Part shown: in pieces, positions 1-6,324 of the stretch | Numbering within the stretch: the stretch's first letter is position 1 | Layout of the letters: each line of letters begins with the position of its first letter | NCBI GenBank assembly: GCA_937860285.1 | Contig: CALMBS010000222.1 | Location: 1-12,219 of the forward strand | DNA from: an uncultured Chloroflexota bacterium | Lineage (GTDB): Bacteria; Chloroflexota; Dehalococcoidia; UBA2247; RBG-13-53-26 | DNA: 12,219 nucleotides | Direction: 5' to 3' | Notes under the pieces: generated by a model | The model's input: the letters and a program-made list of their open reading frames with translations, nothing else | Told to the model about the DNA's origin: nothing | Databases searched by the model: none | Program-made: the position numbers and the translations under genes

Positions 1-924
1 TTCAACACCGCCAGCGCCACGGTCAGCGCCACCCCGCCGCTGACTCCCACTGCCACAACGGTGAGCTCGTCCGGCAACCCCTCGGTCTCCGGCCAGTCGG
101 TGACCTTCACCGCTACCGTCACCCCGGGCACGGCTGCCGGCACGGTGCAGTTCCGCATAGACGGCACCGCCTTCGGCGGCCCGGTGACCCTGTCGGGCGG
201 CAAGGCCACCAGCAGTGCTACTTCGAGCATGTCCGTGGGCAGCCACACCATCAGCGCCGCCTACAGCGGCAGCGTCAGCCACAGCGGCAGCACCGGCACC
301 CTTCCCGGCGGCCAGACGGTGAACGAGAAGCCGGCCCTGGCCGCACCCGCGCTGGTGTCTCCCGCCAACGGGGCAGTCACCGGTGACCGGACTCCCTACC
401 TGGACTGGACCAAGGTGACGGCATCGACCACGGTGCACTACCGCCTCCAGGTGGACAACAACGCGGACTTCTCGTCTCCGGCGGTGAGCAAGACATGGGT
501 GAGCTACTCCTACTACACGGTGACCACATCGCTCTCCAAGGGCACCTACTACTGGAGAGTGAGGTCAGTGGACGCCAACAGCAAGATGAGCGCCTGGACG
601 GAGCCCTGGTCTTTCACCGTGGCCACCGTGGCCCCGGCCGTCCCCACCCTGGTATCCCCATCGAAGGGGGCGGTGATCACCGACCACACCCCCTACCTGG
701 ACTGGAGCAAGGTGACCGCTTCCTCGACCGTGCACTACCAGCTGCAGGTGGACAACAACGCCGACTTCTCGTCGCCGTCGGTGAACAAGACGTGGGTCAG
801 CTACTCGTACTACACCGTTTCCACGTCGCTTTCCCACGGGACGTACTACTGGAGAGTGAGAGCGGTGGATGCGTCCGGGAACAAGAGCGCCTGGACCACC
901 GCCTGGTCCTTCCGGGTGGCATAA
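1..924 (+). CDS. Surface/secreted protein C-terminus: Ig-like domain plus two FN3-like repeats (5' partial)
   Basis: The frame is open from base 1, so the gene begins left of the window; the 307 visible residues are its C-terminal part and end at TAA 922-924. The first residues look like the tail of an earlier Ig domain. Residues about 14-109 form one bacterial Ig-like domain of the Big_3_5 type (SVTFTATVTP, then GTVQFRIDG, then SVGSHTISAAYSG). Two FN3-like repeats follow, about 112-208 and 209-307. Each starts near LVSP..GA, passes through TPYLDW and LQVDNNADFSSP, and ends YYWRVR.VDA...SAW...WSF. The repeat period is 99 residues (297 bases). No membrane anchor or sorting motif follows, so it is probably secreted or held by an N-terminal part outside the window. 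Adhesion or polymer binding is inferred from the domains only. The GTG at 61 is not a credible start because the Ig domain begins before it. Confidence 0.85.
   Translation, partial: FNTASATVSATPPLTPTATTVSSSGNPSVSGQSVTFTATVTPGTAAGTVQFRIDGTAFGGPVTLSGGKATSSATSSMSVGSHTISAAYSGSVSHSGSTGTLPGGQTVNEKPALAAPALVSPANGAVTGDRTPYLDWTKVTASTTVHYRLQVDNNADFSSPAVSKTWVSYSYYTVTTSLSKGTYYWRVRSVDANSKMSAWTEPWSFTVATVAPAVPTLVSPSKGAVITDHTPYLDWSKVTASSTVHYQLQVDNNADFSSPSVNKTWVSYSYYTVSTSLSHGTYYWRVRAVDASGNKSAWTTAWSFRVA
365..922 (+). repeat. Two tandem FN3-like coding repeats, 297-bp period
   Basis: The two copies encode nearly the same residues (DNNADFSSP, KTWVSYSYYTV, YYWRVR). Many third codon positions differ between them, for example in the TWVSYSYYTV block. 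The similarity is therefore kept at protein level rather than by a very recent copy. Confidence 0.8.
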
Positions 925-936
925 GGGCGGCCACGG

Positions 937-1146
937 TCAAGGGTAGACCTGTCTCCCGTCGTCGTCCTCCAGGATTATGGCGTTCTCCGGGCAGCTCTCC
1001 GCAGCCTCGAGCAATCTCTCGTCGTCCACAGAGGCAGCACCGGTCACCACAGCCTTGTTCGTTTCATCAAGCCGGAACACGCCTGGCGCCAGGACTACGC
1101 AGTTGCCCAACCCCCGGCACCGCTCCCTGTCCACCCGAACCTTCAT
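937..1146 (-). CDS. Small ferredoxin, probable [3Fe-4S] type
   Basis: A 69-residue soluble protein, the usual length of small single-cluster ferredoxins of the kind that feed electrons to P450s and other oxygenases. Cysteines are at 10, 16 and 52: the pattern is CRGLGNC near the start and SCPENAI near the end, with the typical APGVF segment between. Position 13, which is cysteine in some four-ligand relatives, is leucine here. That points to a [3Fe-4S] cluster, as in the three-cysteine members of this family. The start is ATG at 1144-1146, preceded by GGGGAGG with a 5-base spacer; an in-frame ATG 20 codons upstream has no comparable site. The stop TGA lies 12 bp from the convergent surface-protein gene. 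The ATG overlaps the stop of a possible small upstream ORF. No redox partner such as a P450 or a ferredoxin reductase is in the window, so the electron acceptor is unknown. Confidence 0.9.
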   Translation of the reverse strand: MKVRVDRERCRGLGNCVVLAPGVFRLDETNKAVVTGAASVDDERLLEAAESCPENAIILEDDDGRQVYP

Positions 1147-1214
1147 GACGACCTCCCCGTCAGTGGGACCAACCCGATTATGGCTACGCCGATGAATCTT
1201 CCCCAACGCCTCAT
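1143..1214 (-). CDS. Possible 23-residue hydrophobic leader ORF overlapping the ferredoxin start
   Basis: This ORF reads MRRWGRFIGVAIIGLVPLTG then RSS. It has a basic N-terminus and a short hydrophobic stretch. It has a strong ribosome site: AGGAGG at 1225-1230 and a second purine run, GGGAG, closer to the ATG at 1212-1214. Its TGA stop (1143-1145) overlaps the ferredoxin ATG (1144-1146) as ATGA, the usual arrangement for translational coupling. The ferredoxin's own GGGGAGG site lies inside it. It could be a true small membrane peptide, a coupling leader, or chance. No homologue is recognised, and at this length the coding evidence is only the RBS and the overlap. Confidence 0.4.
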   Translation of the reverse strand: MRRWGRFIGVAIIGLVPLTGRSS

Positions 1215-1487
1215 GGTTCTCCCGCCTCCTGTACTAGACTATGTTGATCATAATAGGCGCATCACCGTCCCGGTCTGTGACCGGCATCACGCCCGGAGTG
1301 GTGCCACTTGGCTCACCACTTGTACCCACTCGGTACTTCGCGGGGCCCGTGCCCCCCCAGACAATGAGGTTTGGGTGACCGCCCTGGCCGCCAGGCAGAC
1401 CTGCTGCCAATGCGAGGACGGTCGTCCATAGCGGCAGCACAAAGGGGTCCGTGGCGCGGCAACGGCGCGCCGTTGGAGGGGTGAGCC
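1215..1487. other. Divergent intergenic region between the ferredoxin unit and the DUF502-like gene
   Basis: This is a 273-base gap holding the outgoing 5' signals of both neighbours. On the minus strand TATTAT (1250-1255) could be a -10 for the leader and ferredoxin unit, but no good -35 is seen at 16-19 bp. A TGATCA palindrome adjoins it. On the plus strand, short GC hairpins such as GGGGC..GCCCC near 1339-1352 and CCTGG..CCAGG near 1384-1396 are present. No clear promoter for the plus-strand gene is found. Open frames crossing the gap have no RBS or recognisable protein. Confidence 0.4.
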
Positions 1488-2237
1488 ATGACCAGGATAA
1501 CCAGGCCAATCAGGCGGGCCATCGGTGCGTTCCATATCGGCAGGATCCTGTGGAGGGGCGTGATCATCGCCGCGCCGATTCTCATCATAGCCTGGATGCT
1601 GTACCAGGTGATGAATGCCGTCAACTCCCTCGGAGGCAAGGTCCTGTCACTGTTCATCCCGGAGAGGTACCTGGCGTGGGGAACGGGGATTCTGTTCGTC
1701 CTGGTCCTGGTCATCATCCTGGGGATAGTAGAGGTGTACCACGGCGACAAGCAGAAGGGCGTATGGCAGACCATCAAGCGGAACACCGTGGGCAAGATAC
1801 CGTTCTTTGGCTCGCTCATGGCCCGGAGCGACCGCAAGATCATATCCCTGGAGGACCTGAAGAAGCTGGCGCCCTGCAAGTTCTGGCTCTCCGACACCAC
1901 GCCGCACTACGGGTTCATCGTAAACGAGCAGAAGGTCAGAGGGGCGGAGACCGAGCTTGACGTCTACCGTCCCAACGTCCCCACCATAGTCCCCGGCGAC
2001 CTCTTCCCTCTGAAACGGAGGCTGGTGATCAAGCTGGGGAACAGCTCCGCGGAGATCCTGGACAAGCTGGCGAGCGGGGGCTTCATAGGCTCCAATGAGG
2101 AGATACCCGTCCCCTGGGGCTACGAAACGGAAGAGGAGTTCAAGGAGCGGATCAACCTCACCCCGCTGGAGCTGGCAATGCGCCGGCTCACTGAGAAGGG
2201 ATCACTGGAGGTTCCTGGGGACACCGGGACTGTCTGA
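1488..2237 (+). CDS. DUF502-like integral membrane protein
   Basis: A 249-residue protein with a short basic N-terminus and two strong membrane helices at about 21-43 (GVIIAAPILIIAWMLYQVM) and 62-84 (GTGILFVLVLVIILGIVEV). A soluble C-terminal part follows. The order of features matches DUF502: the helix pair, then the IPFFGSLM segment at 104-111 (the family has a similar NRIPLVRSIY stretch), then the V.RPNVPTIVPGDLFPL region and a following ISGG-like LASGG. The length is slightly above the family's usual 200 or so because of an acidic C-terminal tail. ATG 1488 is supported by GGAGGGG at 1475-1481 with a 6-base spacer. The biochemical role of DUF502 is not established, so none is given here. 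The stop is 19 bp from the convergent cysteine-rich gene, and the gene appears to be transcribed alone. Confidence 0.78.
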   Translation: MTRITRPIRRAIGAFHIGRILWRGVIIAAPILIIAWMLYQVMNAVNSLGGKVLSLFIPERYLAWGTGILFVLVLVIILGIVEVYHGDKQKGVWQTIKRNTVGKIPFFGSLMARSDRKIISLEDLKKLAPCKFWLSDTTPHYGFIVNEQKVRGAETELDVYRPNVPTIVPGDLFPLKRRLVIKLGNSSAEILDKLASGGFIGSNEEIPVPWGYETEEEFKERINLTPLELAMRRLTEKGSLEVPGDTGTV

Positions 2238-2256
2238 CCCGCCCCCACGGCTCCAG

Positions 2257-2442
2257 CTAGTTGGGGCTGCCGCACCCCTCTTCATACTCCAGGCAGTGCA
2301 GCCTGTCATTGGTGCGTCCCAGCCTGGCGCAGTCTATGACCACCCGGCAGCTGTCGGGGTACCCGTCTGCGAGCAGAGTGTAGTCCAGCCGGAAACGGCA
2401 GGATATGCAACCCCCGTGCTTCCCAACGGTTACCGCTGTCAC
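2257..2442 (-). CDS. Small cysteine-rich protein, possible metal-binding, unknown function
   Basis: This is a 61-residue protein if started at GTG 2440-2442. That start is chosen because GGAGG (2449-2453) lies 6 bases upstream; the longer frame back to 2556 would overlap the flavoprotein gene and has no comparable site. Six cysteines are at 12, 15, 32, 38, 50 and 57, arranged as CISC, then PDSC, then IDC, then LHCLEYEEGC. Histidines are at 9 and 49. The spacing suggests a zinc or iron-sulfur site made from the CxxC pair plus later cysteines. The amino-acid composition (charged, tyrosines, few long Ala/Arg/Pro runs) looks like a real protein rather than a GC-rich shadow frame. It lies 103 bases downstream of the flavoprotein gene on the same strand and could be co-transcribed with it. 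No family name is assigned. Confidence 0.65.
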   Translation of the reverse strand: MTAVTVGKHGGCISCRFRLDYTLLADGYPDSCRVVIDCARLGRTNDRLHCLEYEEGCGSPN

Positions 2443-2545
2443 AAGCGTCCTCCATACGGAGCTGGGCGGTGATGCCCGCGGACCTATTGTCAGGCCGGCC
2501 GGTAACAGCGGCGTCTCTTCCGGCAGGTGAGCAGTAACAGAACTG

Positions 2546-3190
2546 TCACAGACCACGCCCCGCCAGCCTGGCCCCCATCTCGAAGGCCTTCTGGCAGTCC
2601 AGGGGGAACACGGTCCGGCGATGCTCCAGCTTGCCCTCCACGCCCGGCATCAGAGAATCGGCGACGATCTGGGAGTAGTCCTCGACGTGCATGGTGTTGG
2701 TGCTGACCAGAAGCTCGGCGGGCCCCAGCAGCATCGACAGCATGACCTGGTCGAACTGCATGGCCGGGCGAAACCCGGGCTCAACGCGATCGTCCGCGCC
2801 CAGGGTGCATATCAGCCCCACCGGGACCTTACTGGGGAGCAATGACGAGTAGTCCTTGTAGGTGAAATAGGGAAACAGGCGCTCGATGAACATCTTGGTG
2901 GACGCGCTCAGGGTGCCGAAGTAAATGGGTGACCCTACGAAGACCGCGTCCGCCTGCTCGATCTTGGCGTACTGCGCAGTCATGCCATCCTTGACGGCGC
3001 ACTTCCCGTAGCTCTTGCCGCCGCGCTTCTTGCAGGAGAAGCAGGCCTGGCAGCCCTTCATGCTCAACTGATTCAGATGGACCAACTCCGTCTTTGCCCC
3101 CTGCGAGGCGGCCCCCTCCAGGGCTTTGCCGAGGAGGGCGGCGGTGGTGCCTTTGGGCCTGGGGCTGCCGTTGAAGGCGACTGCGTACAT
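2546..3190 (-). CDS. Flavodoxin-fold NAD(P)H-dependent FMN reductase / iron-sulfur flavoprotein-like
   Basis: A 214-residue soluble flavoprotein. The N-terminus AVAFNGSPRPKGTTAALL (3-20) is the phosphate-binding loop for FMN in the NADPH-dependent FMN reductase family. The AVFVGSPIYFGTLSASTKMF stretch near 82-101 is the second flavin-contacting strand-loop. Between them is a cysteine cluster C47-x2-C50-x2-C53-x10-C64. This resembles the compact cluster of iron-sulfur flavoproteins (Isf), although the last spacing is longer than in the classical form, so an iron-sulfur centre is possible but unproven. The expected role is electron transfer from a reduced carrier to quinone, metal or other acceptors. 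ATG 3188-3190 has GGAGG at 3200-3204. A TG-N-TATAAT promoter and a 5'-UTR hairpin lie upstream. The ferredoxin gene at 937-1146 is too far away to be in the same transcript. Confidence 0.88.
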   Translation of the reverse strand: MYAVAFNGSPRPKGTTAALLGKALEGAASQGAKTELVHLNQLSMKGCQACFSCKKRGGKSYGKCAVKDGMTAQYAKIEQADAVFVGSPIYFGTLSASTKMFIERLFPYFTYKDYSSLLPSKVPVGLICTLGADDRVEPGFRPAMQFDQVMLSMLLGPAELLVSTNTMHVEDYSQIVADSLMPGVEGKLEHRRTVFPLDCQKAFEMGARLAGRGL

Positions 3191-3227
3191 CTGGGCTATC
3201 CTCCGGTACGGACTTCTCCCTGCCTCC

Positions 3228-3254
3228 GAAGCGCCCGTCCCGACGGGCCGCTTC
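3228..3254 (-). promoter_or_regulatory. Hairpin in the flavoprotein 5' leader
   Basis: On the minus strand the outer arms GAAGCG and GCTTC and the inner arms CCCGTC and GACGGG pair, with one bulged G. The inner element is a near-perfect palindrome. It sits between the extended -10 promoter and the ribosome site, so it will be in the mRNA. There is no T-run, so it is not a terminator. A role in mRNA stability, or as a DNA-level operator, is inferred. Confidence 0.45.
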
Positions 3255-3274
3255 CGCGTAACAGGGGTGACCGC

Positions 3275-3283
3275 ATTATACCA
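3275..3283 (-). promoter_or_regulatory. Extended -10 promoter for the flavoprotein gene
   Basis: The minus strand reads TGGTATAAT: a perfect TATAAT with the TG extension one base upstream. No good -35 is seen at 16-18 bp, which is usual for extended -10 promoters. Transcription would start near 3268, giving a leader of about 78 bases before the ATG at 3190. Confidence 0.6.
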
Positions 3284-3357
3284 CGATGTTGGGGGCCGGA
3301 CCCTGCGGGGTGCGCCGATCTACGGGCTCTGGCCAGGGCGGCCTGCGGGGCGGCGCC

Positions 3358-3386
3358 TTGACTAGCTACGTGGCGAATGGTAGGCT
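3358..3386 (+). promoter_or_regulatory. Sigma70-like promoter for the CoA-transferase gene
   Basis: TTGACT (3358-3363) and TAGGCT (3381-3386) are separated by 17 bp. The -35 is close to consensus; the -10 keeps the key T-A....T positions only. The start would be near 3393, just ahead of the GATATC boxes. Confidence 0.45.
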
Positions 3387-3397
3387 TTTCCGTAGAT

Positions 3398-3437
3398 GGC
3401 CTGATATCGGTGTGATATCATTGTGATATCCCAGGCC
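3398..3437. promoter_or_regulatory. Operator-like array of three GATATC boxes at 11-bp spacing
   Basis: GATATC occurs at 3403-3408, 3414-3419 and 3425-3430, exactly 11 bp apart. Each is preceded by T, and the last two by TGT. The array is bracketed by inverted GGCCT (3398-3402) and AGGCC (3433-3437). Boxes on one face of the helix directly downstream of a predicted promoter, about 60 bases before the gene start, look like binding sites for a repressor or activator. The protein that binds is unknown. Confidence 0.55.
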
Positions 3438-3490
3438 CGTAGAAGGCGGGGTCCGCCGGCCCCGTCAAGACGACGATGAAGGAGATGGGG

Positions 3491-5956
3491 ATGATCTTGA
3501 GTGACTACACAGTGCTGGACCTGACCAATGCCCAGGGGCAGCCCTGCGGCCGGATACTGGCCGACCTCGGCTGCCGGGTGGTGAAGATCGAGAGACCCGG
3601 AGGAGACCCAGCCCGCCACACCGGCCCCTTCTACCACGATACGCCTGACCCAAACAAGAGCCTTTCCTGGTTTGCCAACAACAGGGGCAAGAAGAGCATC
3701 ACCCTGGACATCGAGACCGCACAAGGCCAGGCGACCCTCAGGGACATGGTGAAGAAGGCCGATGTCGTCATTGAGTCCTTTGCCCCCGGCTACCTGGACA
3801 CCCTCGGCCTGGGCTACTCTGCCTTGCGGCAGGTGAGTCCCCGCCTGGTTATGTGCTCCATAACGCCCTTTGGGCAGGACGGGCCCTACCGGGACTTCAA
3901 GGGACCGGACATCGTGGTCAGCGCGCTGGGCGGGTTCATGGGCATGAACGGCGAGCCCGACCGCGCGCCGCTGAATACCAGCGTGCCCCTGGCCTTCCCG
4001 CTAACCTGCGCCCATGCGGCGCAGGGGATACTCCTGGCTCTCTGTCACCGGGAGAACACCGGGCGCGGCCAGTATGTGGACGCCTGCGCCATGCAGAGCG
4101 TGGCCTCCCTCATACCGGATGTGGACTACTGGCCCGAGTACAATACGGTGGAAGGGGCCCGCGAGGGCAACCACTACCGGGCCGCCAACGGCGTGGTGCG
4201 CAGCTTCATCAGCCCCTGCCGGGACGGCCATGTCTGCTTCTTCCTCTACGGAGGGGCCCACGGCGCCAACTCCAATCGGGCGCTGCAAGAACGGATGGAG
4301 TCCGAGGGCATGCACGAGCCCGTCCTTCAAGGGATGAAGTGGGAGGAGCTCGACCTGCTCACTGCCACACCCCAGCTGGTGAAGGAGATCTGCGATGCCT
4401 TTGACCGGTTCTTCATGGCCCACACCAAGGCTGAGCTGCAGCAGTTCGCAGTGGAGAAGGGCGTCCTGATGGCCCCGTGCTGCAACAGCGCCGACCTGCT
4501 GGAGAGCCCGCAGCTGGAGGTCCGAAAGTTCTGGGCCGCGGTGAGCCACCCGGAGCTGGGAGCCACCATACCCTATGCCGGCTCCAGCGTCATCTCCACG
4601 GGGTTCCCGCGCAACGGCTTCGTGCGGGCGCCCCTGCTCGACGAGCACACCCAGGAGCTCCCGAACCTGATGCCCAGCGCAGACGGGAAGCAGGCGGCGG
4701 AGCCCGTCCCCGGCGACCGGTCTGCCGGCGCCCCGGCGGCAGCCGGGGGGGCCCTGGCCGGCCTCAAGGTCCTCGATTTCACCCAGGCCATGGCCGGCCC
4801 CCTGGCCGCCCGCCTGCTGGCGGACCAGGGCGCGACCGTGATCCACGTCGAGTCCGAATCGAAGATGGACATATACCGGGTCACCCCCCCCTACAAGGCG
4901 AAGAAGCCCGGGATCAACCGCAGCAGCATGTTCGCCAACTTCGAGGCCGGCAAGCTCGGCCTGGCCCTCAATATGCGTGACCCGCGTTACGCCGGCATCG
5001 CCCGGAAGCTGGTCGCCTGGGCCGACGTCATTGTCGACAGCCGCACCCCGGGGGTCCTGGAGAAGTGGGGCTTCGGCTACGACGACCTCATCAAGACCAA
5101 CCCCGACATCATCCTGGCCCGCCTCACCAATCAGGGGACCGAGGGTCCGTGGGCCAAGCATCCGGCCTACGGCACCCAGGTGATCGGCCAGGCCGGGATG
5201 ATAGGCCTGGTGGGATGGCCGGACAGGGGCCCCCTTATGTTCTGCCGGTCCACCTACGCCGATCTCACGGCCAGCAGCATCTTCACCAACTACCTCCTGG
5301 CGGCCATTCTGCACCGCCAGAGGACCGGGAGAGGCCAGTACCTGGACGCCTCCATGGTGGAGTGCTGCACCAGCATTCTGATGACCCAGCACCTGGACTA
5401 CGCGGTCAATAGGCGCGAGGTGAGCCGGACCGGCAACCGTCAGCCCCATGCCGCCCCGCACGGGGCCTTCCCCTGCCAGGGCGACGACCGCTGGTGCGCC
5501 ATCGCCGTGACCTCCGACAGTGAGTGGCACAGCCTCTGCCGCGTCATGGGGAGGCCCGAGCTGGCCGGCGACCCGCGGTTCGCCACCCTCCCGGCCAGGA
5601 AGCAGAACGAAGACGAGCTCGAGAAGCTGGTCGGGGCCTGGACCCGGGGCCTGCCGGCCGCCGAGGTCATGACCAGGCTGCAGGCCGCCGGCGTCCCGGC
5701 GGGGATAGTCAACGACCTCCGGCAGCTGTGGGAGGAGCCCCATCTCAGGTACCGGGAGAACTACCAGACGGTGCCCCACTCGGAGATGGGCACCCACACC
5801 GTCATCAGCTTCCCGTTCCGGCTCTCGGAGACCCCCTGCACCACCCAGCGCGGCGCCCCCTGCCTGGGCGAGCACAACGAGTACGTCATCTGCCAGCTCC
5901 TGGGCTACAGTGACGCGGAGTTCACGGACCTGTTCAGCCACGGCGTCTGCAAGTAG
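3491..5956 (+). CDS. Tandem family III CoA-transferase (two CaiB/BaiF modules fused)
   Basis: An 821-residue protein, about twice the usual 400 of CaiB/BaiF enzymes, which move CoA between carboxylic acids through an enzyme-bound anhydride. Module 1 spans about 1-395. It starts YTVLDLTNAQGQPCGRILAD, has GRGQYVDAC with the conserved Asp at 197, and ends APLLDEHTQE. An Ala/Pro/Gly-rich linker (about 397-421) joins it to module 2. Module 2 starts LKVLDFTQAMAGPLAARLLAD and has GRGQYLDAS with Asp at 619. It ends with the family signature PCLGEHNEYVICQLLGYSD. Both halves keep the acidic motif, so both may be active. The substrate cannot be told from sequence; a dedicated acyl-CoA pair in organic acid degradation is likely. 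The start at 3491 is chosen because GAAGGAG (3478-3484) lies 6 bases upstream. An in-frame ATG at 3476 is possible but lacks such a site. No dehydrogenase or hydratase partner is adjacent. Confidence 0.92.
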   Translation: MILSDYTVLDLTNAQGQPCGRILADLGCRVVKIERPGGDPARHTGPFYHDTPDPNKSLSWFANNRGKKSITLDIETAQGQATLRDMVKKADVVIESFAPGYLDTLGLGYSALRQVSPRLVMCSITPFGQDGPYRDFKGPDIVVSALGGFMGMNGEPDRAPLNTSVPLAFPLTCAHAAQGILLALCHRENTGRGQYVDACAMQSVASLIPDVDYWPEYNTVEGAREGNHYRAANGVVRSFISPCRDGHVCFFLYGGAHGANSNRALQERMESEGMHEPVLQGMKWEELDLLTATPQLVKEICDAFDRFFMAHTKAELQQFAVEKGVLMAPCCNSADLLESPQLEVRKFWAAVSHPELGATIPYAGSSVISTGFPRNGFVRAPLLDEHTQELPNLMPSADGKQAAEPVPGDRSAGAPAAAGGALAGLKVLDFTQAMAGPLAARLLADQGATVIHVESESKMDIYRVTPPYKAKKPGINRSSMFANFEAGKLGLALNMRDPRYAGIARKLVAWADVIVDSRTPGVLEKWGFGYDDLIKTNPDIILARLTNQGTEGPWAKHPAYGTQVIGQAGMIGLVGWPDRGPLMFCRSTYADLTASSIFTNYLLAAILHRQRTGRGQYLDASMVECCTSILMTQHLDYAVNRREVSRTGNRQPHAAPHGAFPCQGDDRWCAIAVTSDSEWHSLCRVMGRPELAGDPRFATLPARKQNEDELEKLVGAWTRGLPAAEVMTRLQAAGVPAGIVNDLRQLWEEPHLRYRENYQTVPHSEMGTHTVISFPFRLSETPCTTQRGAPCLGEHNEYVICQLLGYSDAEFTDLFSHGVCK

Positions 5957-5997
5957 CCGGCGACCAGGTCCCGCGCCAGAAGCGCCATCAGGACCCC

Positions 5998-6029
5998 AGC
6001 GGGCCCCCGGAGATCTCCGGGGGCCCGCT
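5998..6029. terminator. Perfect 32-bp palindrome after the CoA-transferase gene
   Basis: The left arm AGCGGGCCCCCGGAGA is followed at once by its exact reverse complement, 41 bases after the stop codon. In RNA it would form a very stable hairpin. There is no immediate T-run; only a C-rich stretch with TTTT near 6041-6044 follows. It is therefore a terminator of weak canonical form, or a 3'-end stabiliser that could serve both strands. Confidence 0.55.
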
Positions 6030-6230
6030 CCTTGCCCCCCCTTTTCCGGCTCCACTGCCCCTCCCGGACCCGCCATACTGAGGGATTCCGCCGGCATGGA
6101 GCGACGAATGTCTTAGAGCGCAGAGCAGAGGGGAGGCGTCCAGCGGTCCACGTCAACACGTAGTCGTCCAGCCAGGTAGCGTTGAACCGTCACCCATACA
6201 TGGTCACTTGGATGGCGGGGAGCCAATAGT

Positions 6231-6270
6231 GAAACCGACCTTTGCCAGGTCGGTTTCGTTTTCCCTTTTT
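6231..6270 (+). terminator. Intrinsic terminator or attenuator upstream of the coiled-coil gene
   Basis: GAAACCGACCT (6231-6241) and AGGTCGGTTTC (6247-6257) form a perfect 11-bp stem with a 5-base loop. It is followed by GTTTTCCCTTTTT, a T-rich tail on the plus strand only. It lies 55 bases before the start of the next plus-strand gene rather than after a gene, so it either ends an upstream non-coding transcript or attenuates the coiled-coil gene. Confidence 0.7.
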
Positions 6271-6324
6271 CTTGCCGGAACCCCTGACGGCAGCGACTCG
6301 CCGCTTCCCGCGGAAAGGAGCCCT

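Larger units (their letters stand above)
5957..6324. other. Intergenic region with two hairpins, no gene seen
   Basis: This 368-base gap contains the 32-bp palindrome near its left end and a classical hairpin plus T-rich tail near its right end. Between them (about 6045-6230) no RBS-supported ORF, tRNA or riboswitch consensus is recognised. Because a terminator-like hairpin ends this stretch, an untranslated leader or a small RNA could lie here, but no promoter is convincing. Confidence 0.4.

Noticed and set aside
1180..1535. Several overlapping frames on both strands in the ferredoxin/DUF502 gap
   Set aside because: They overlap one another and have no ribosome site or recognisable sequence. 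Composition fits noncoding or shadow frames.
3476..3490. Upstream ATG at 3476 as start of the CoA-transferase
   Set aside because: No Shine-Dalgarno site precedes it. The GAAGGAG that would serve 3491 overlaps its first codons, and family members begin close to the later ATG. It cannot be fully excluded.
4001..6097. Minus-strand 698-residue open frame opposite the CoA-transferase gene
   Set aside because: It is an antisense shadow of a GC-rich gene. Its translation is Gly/Ala/Val/His-rich without any domain, while the plus strand encodes clear CaiB/BaiF modules over the same bases.
6100..6230. Possible riboswitch (GGTAGCG-like segment) ahead of the hairpin
   Set aside because: A short GGTAGCGTTGAACC stretch recalls the c-di-GMP-I aptamer end, but the other conserved GEMM blocks are missing and the downstream gene gives no support.
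6208..6324. N-terminal extension of the coiled-coil gene
   Set aside because: It would be read through the terminator-like hairpin and T-rich tail and lacks an RBS, while ATG 6325 has GAAAGGAG.
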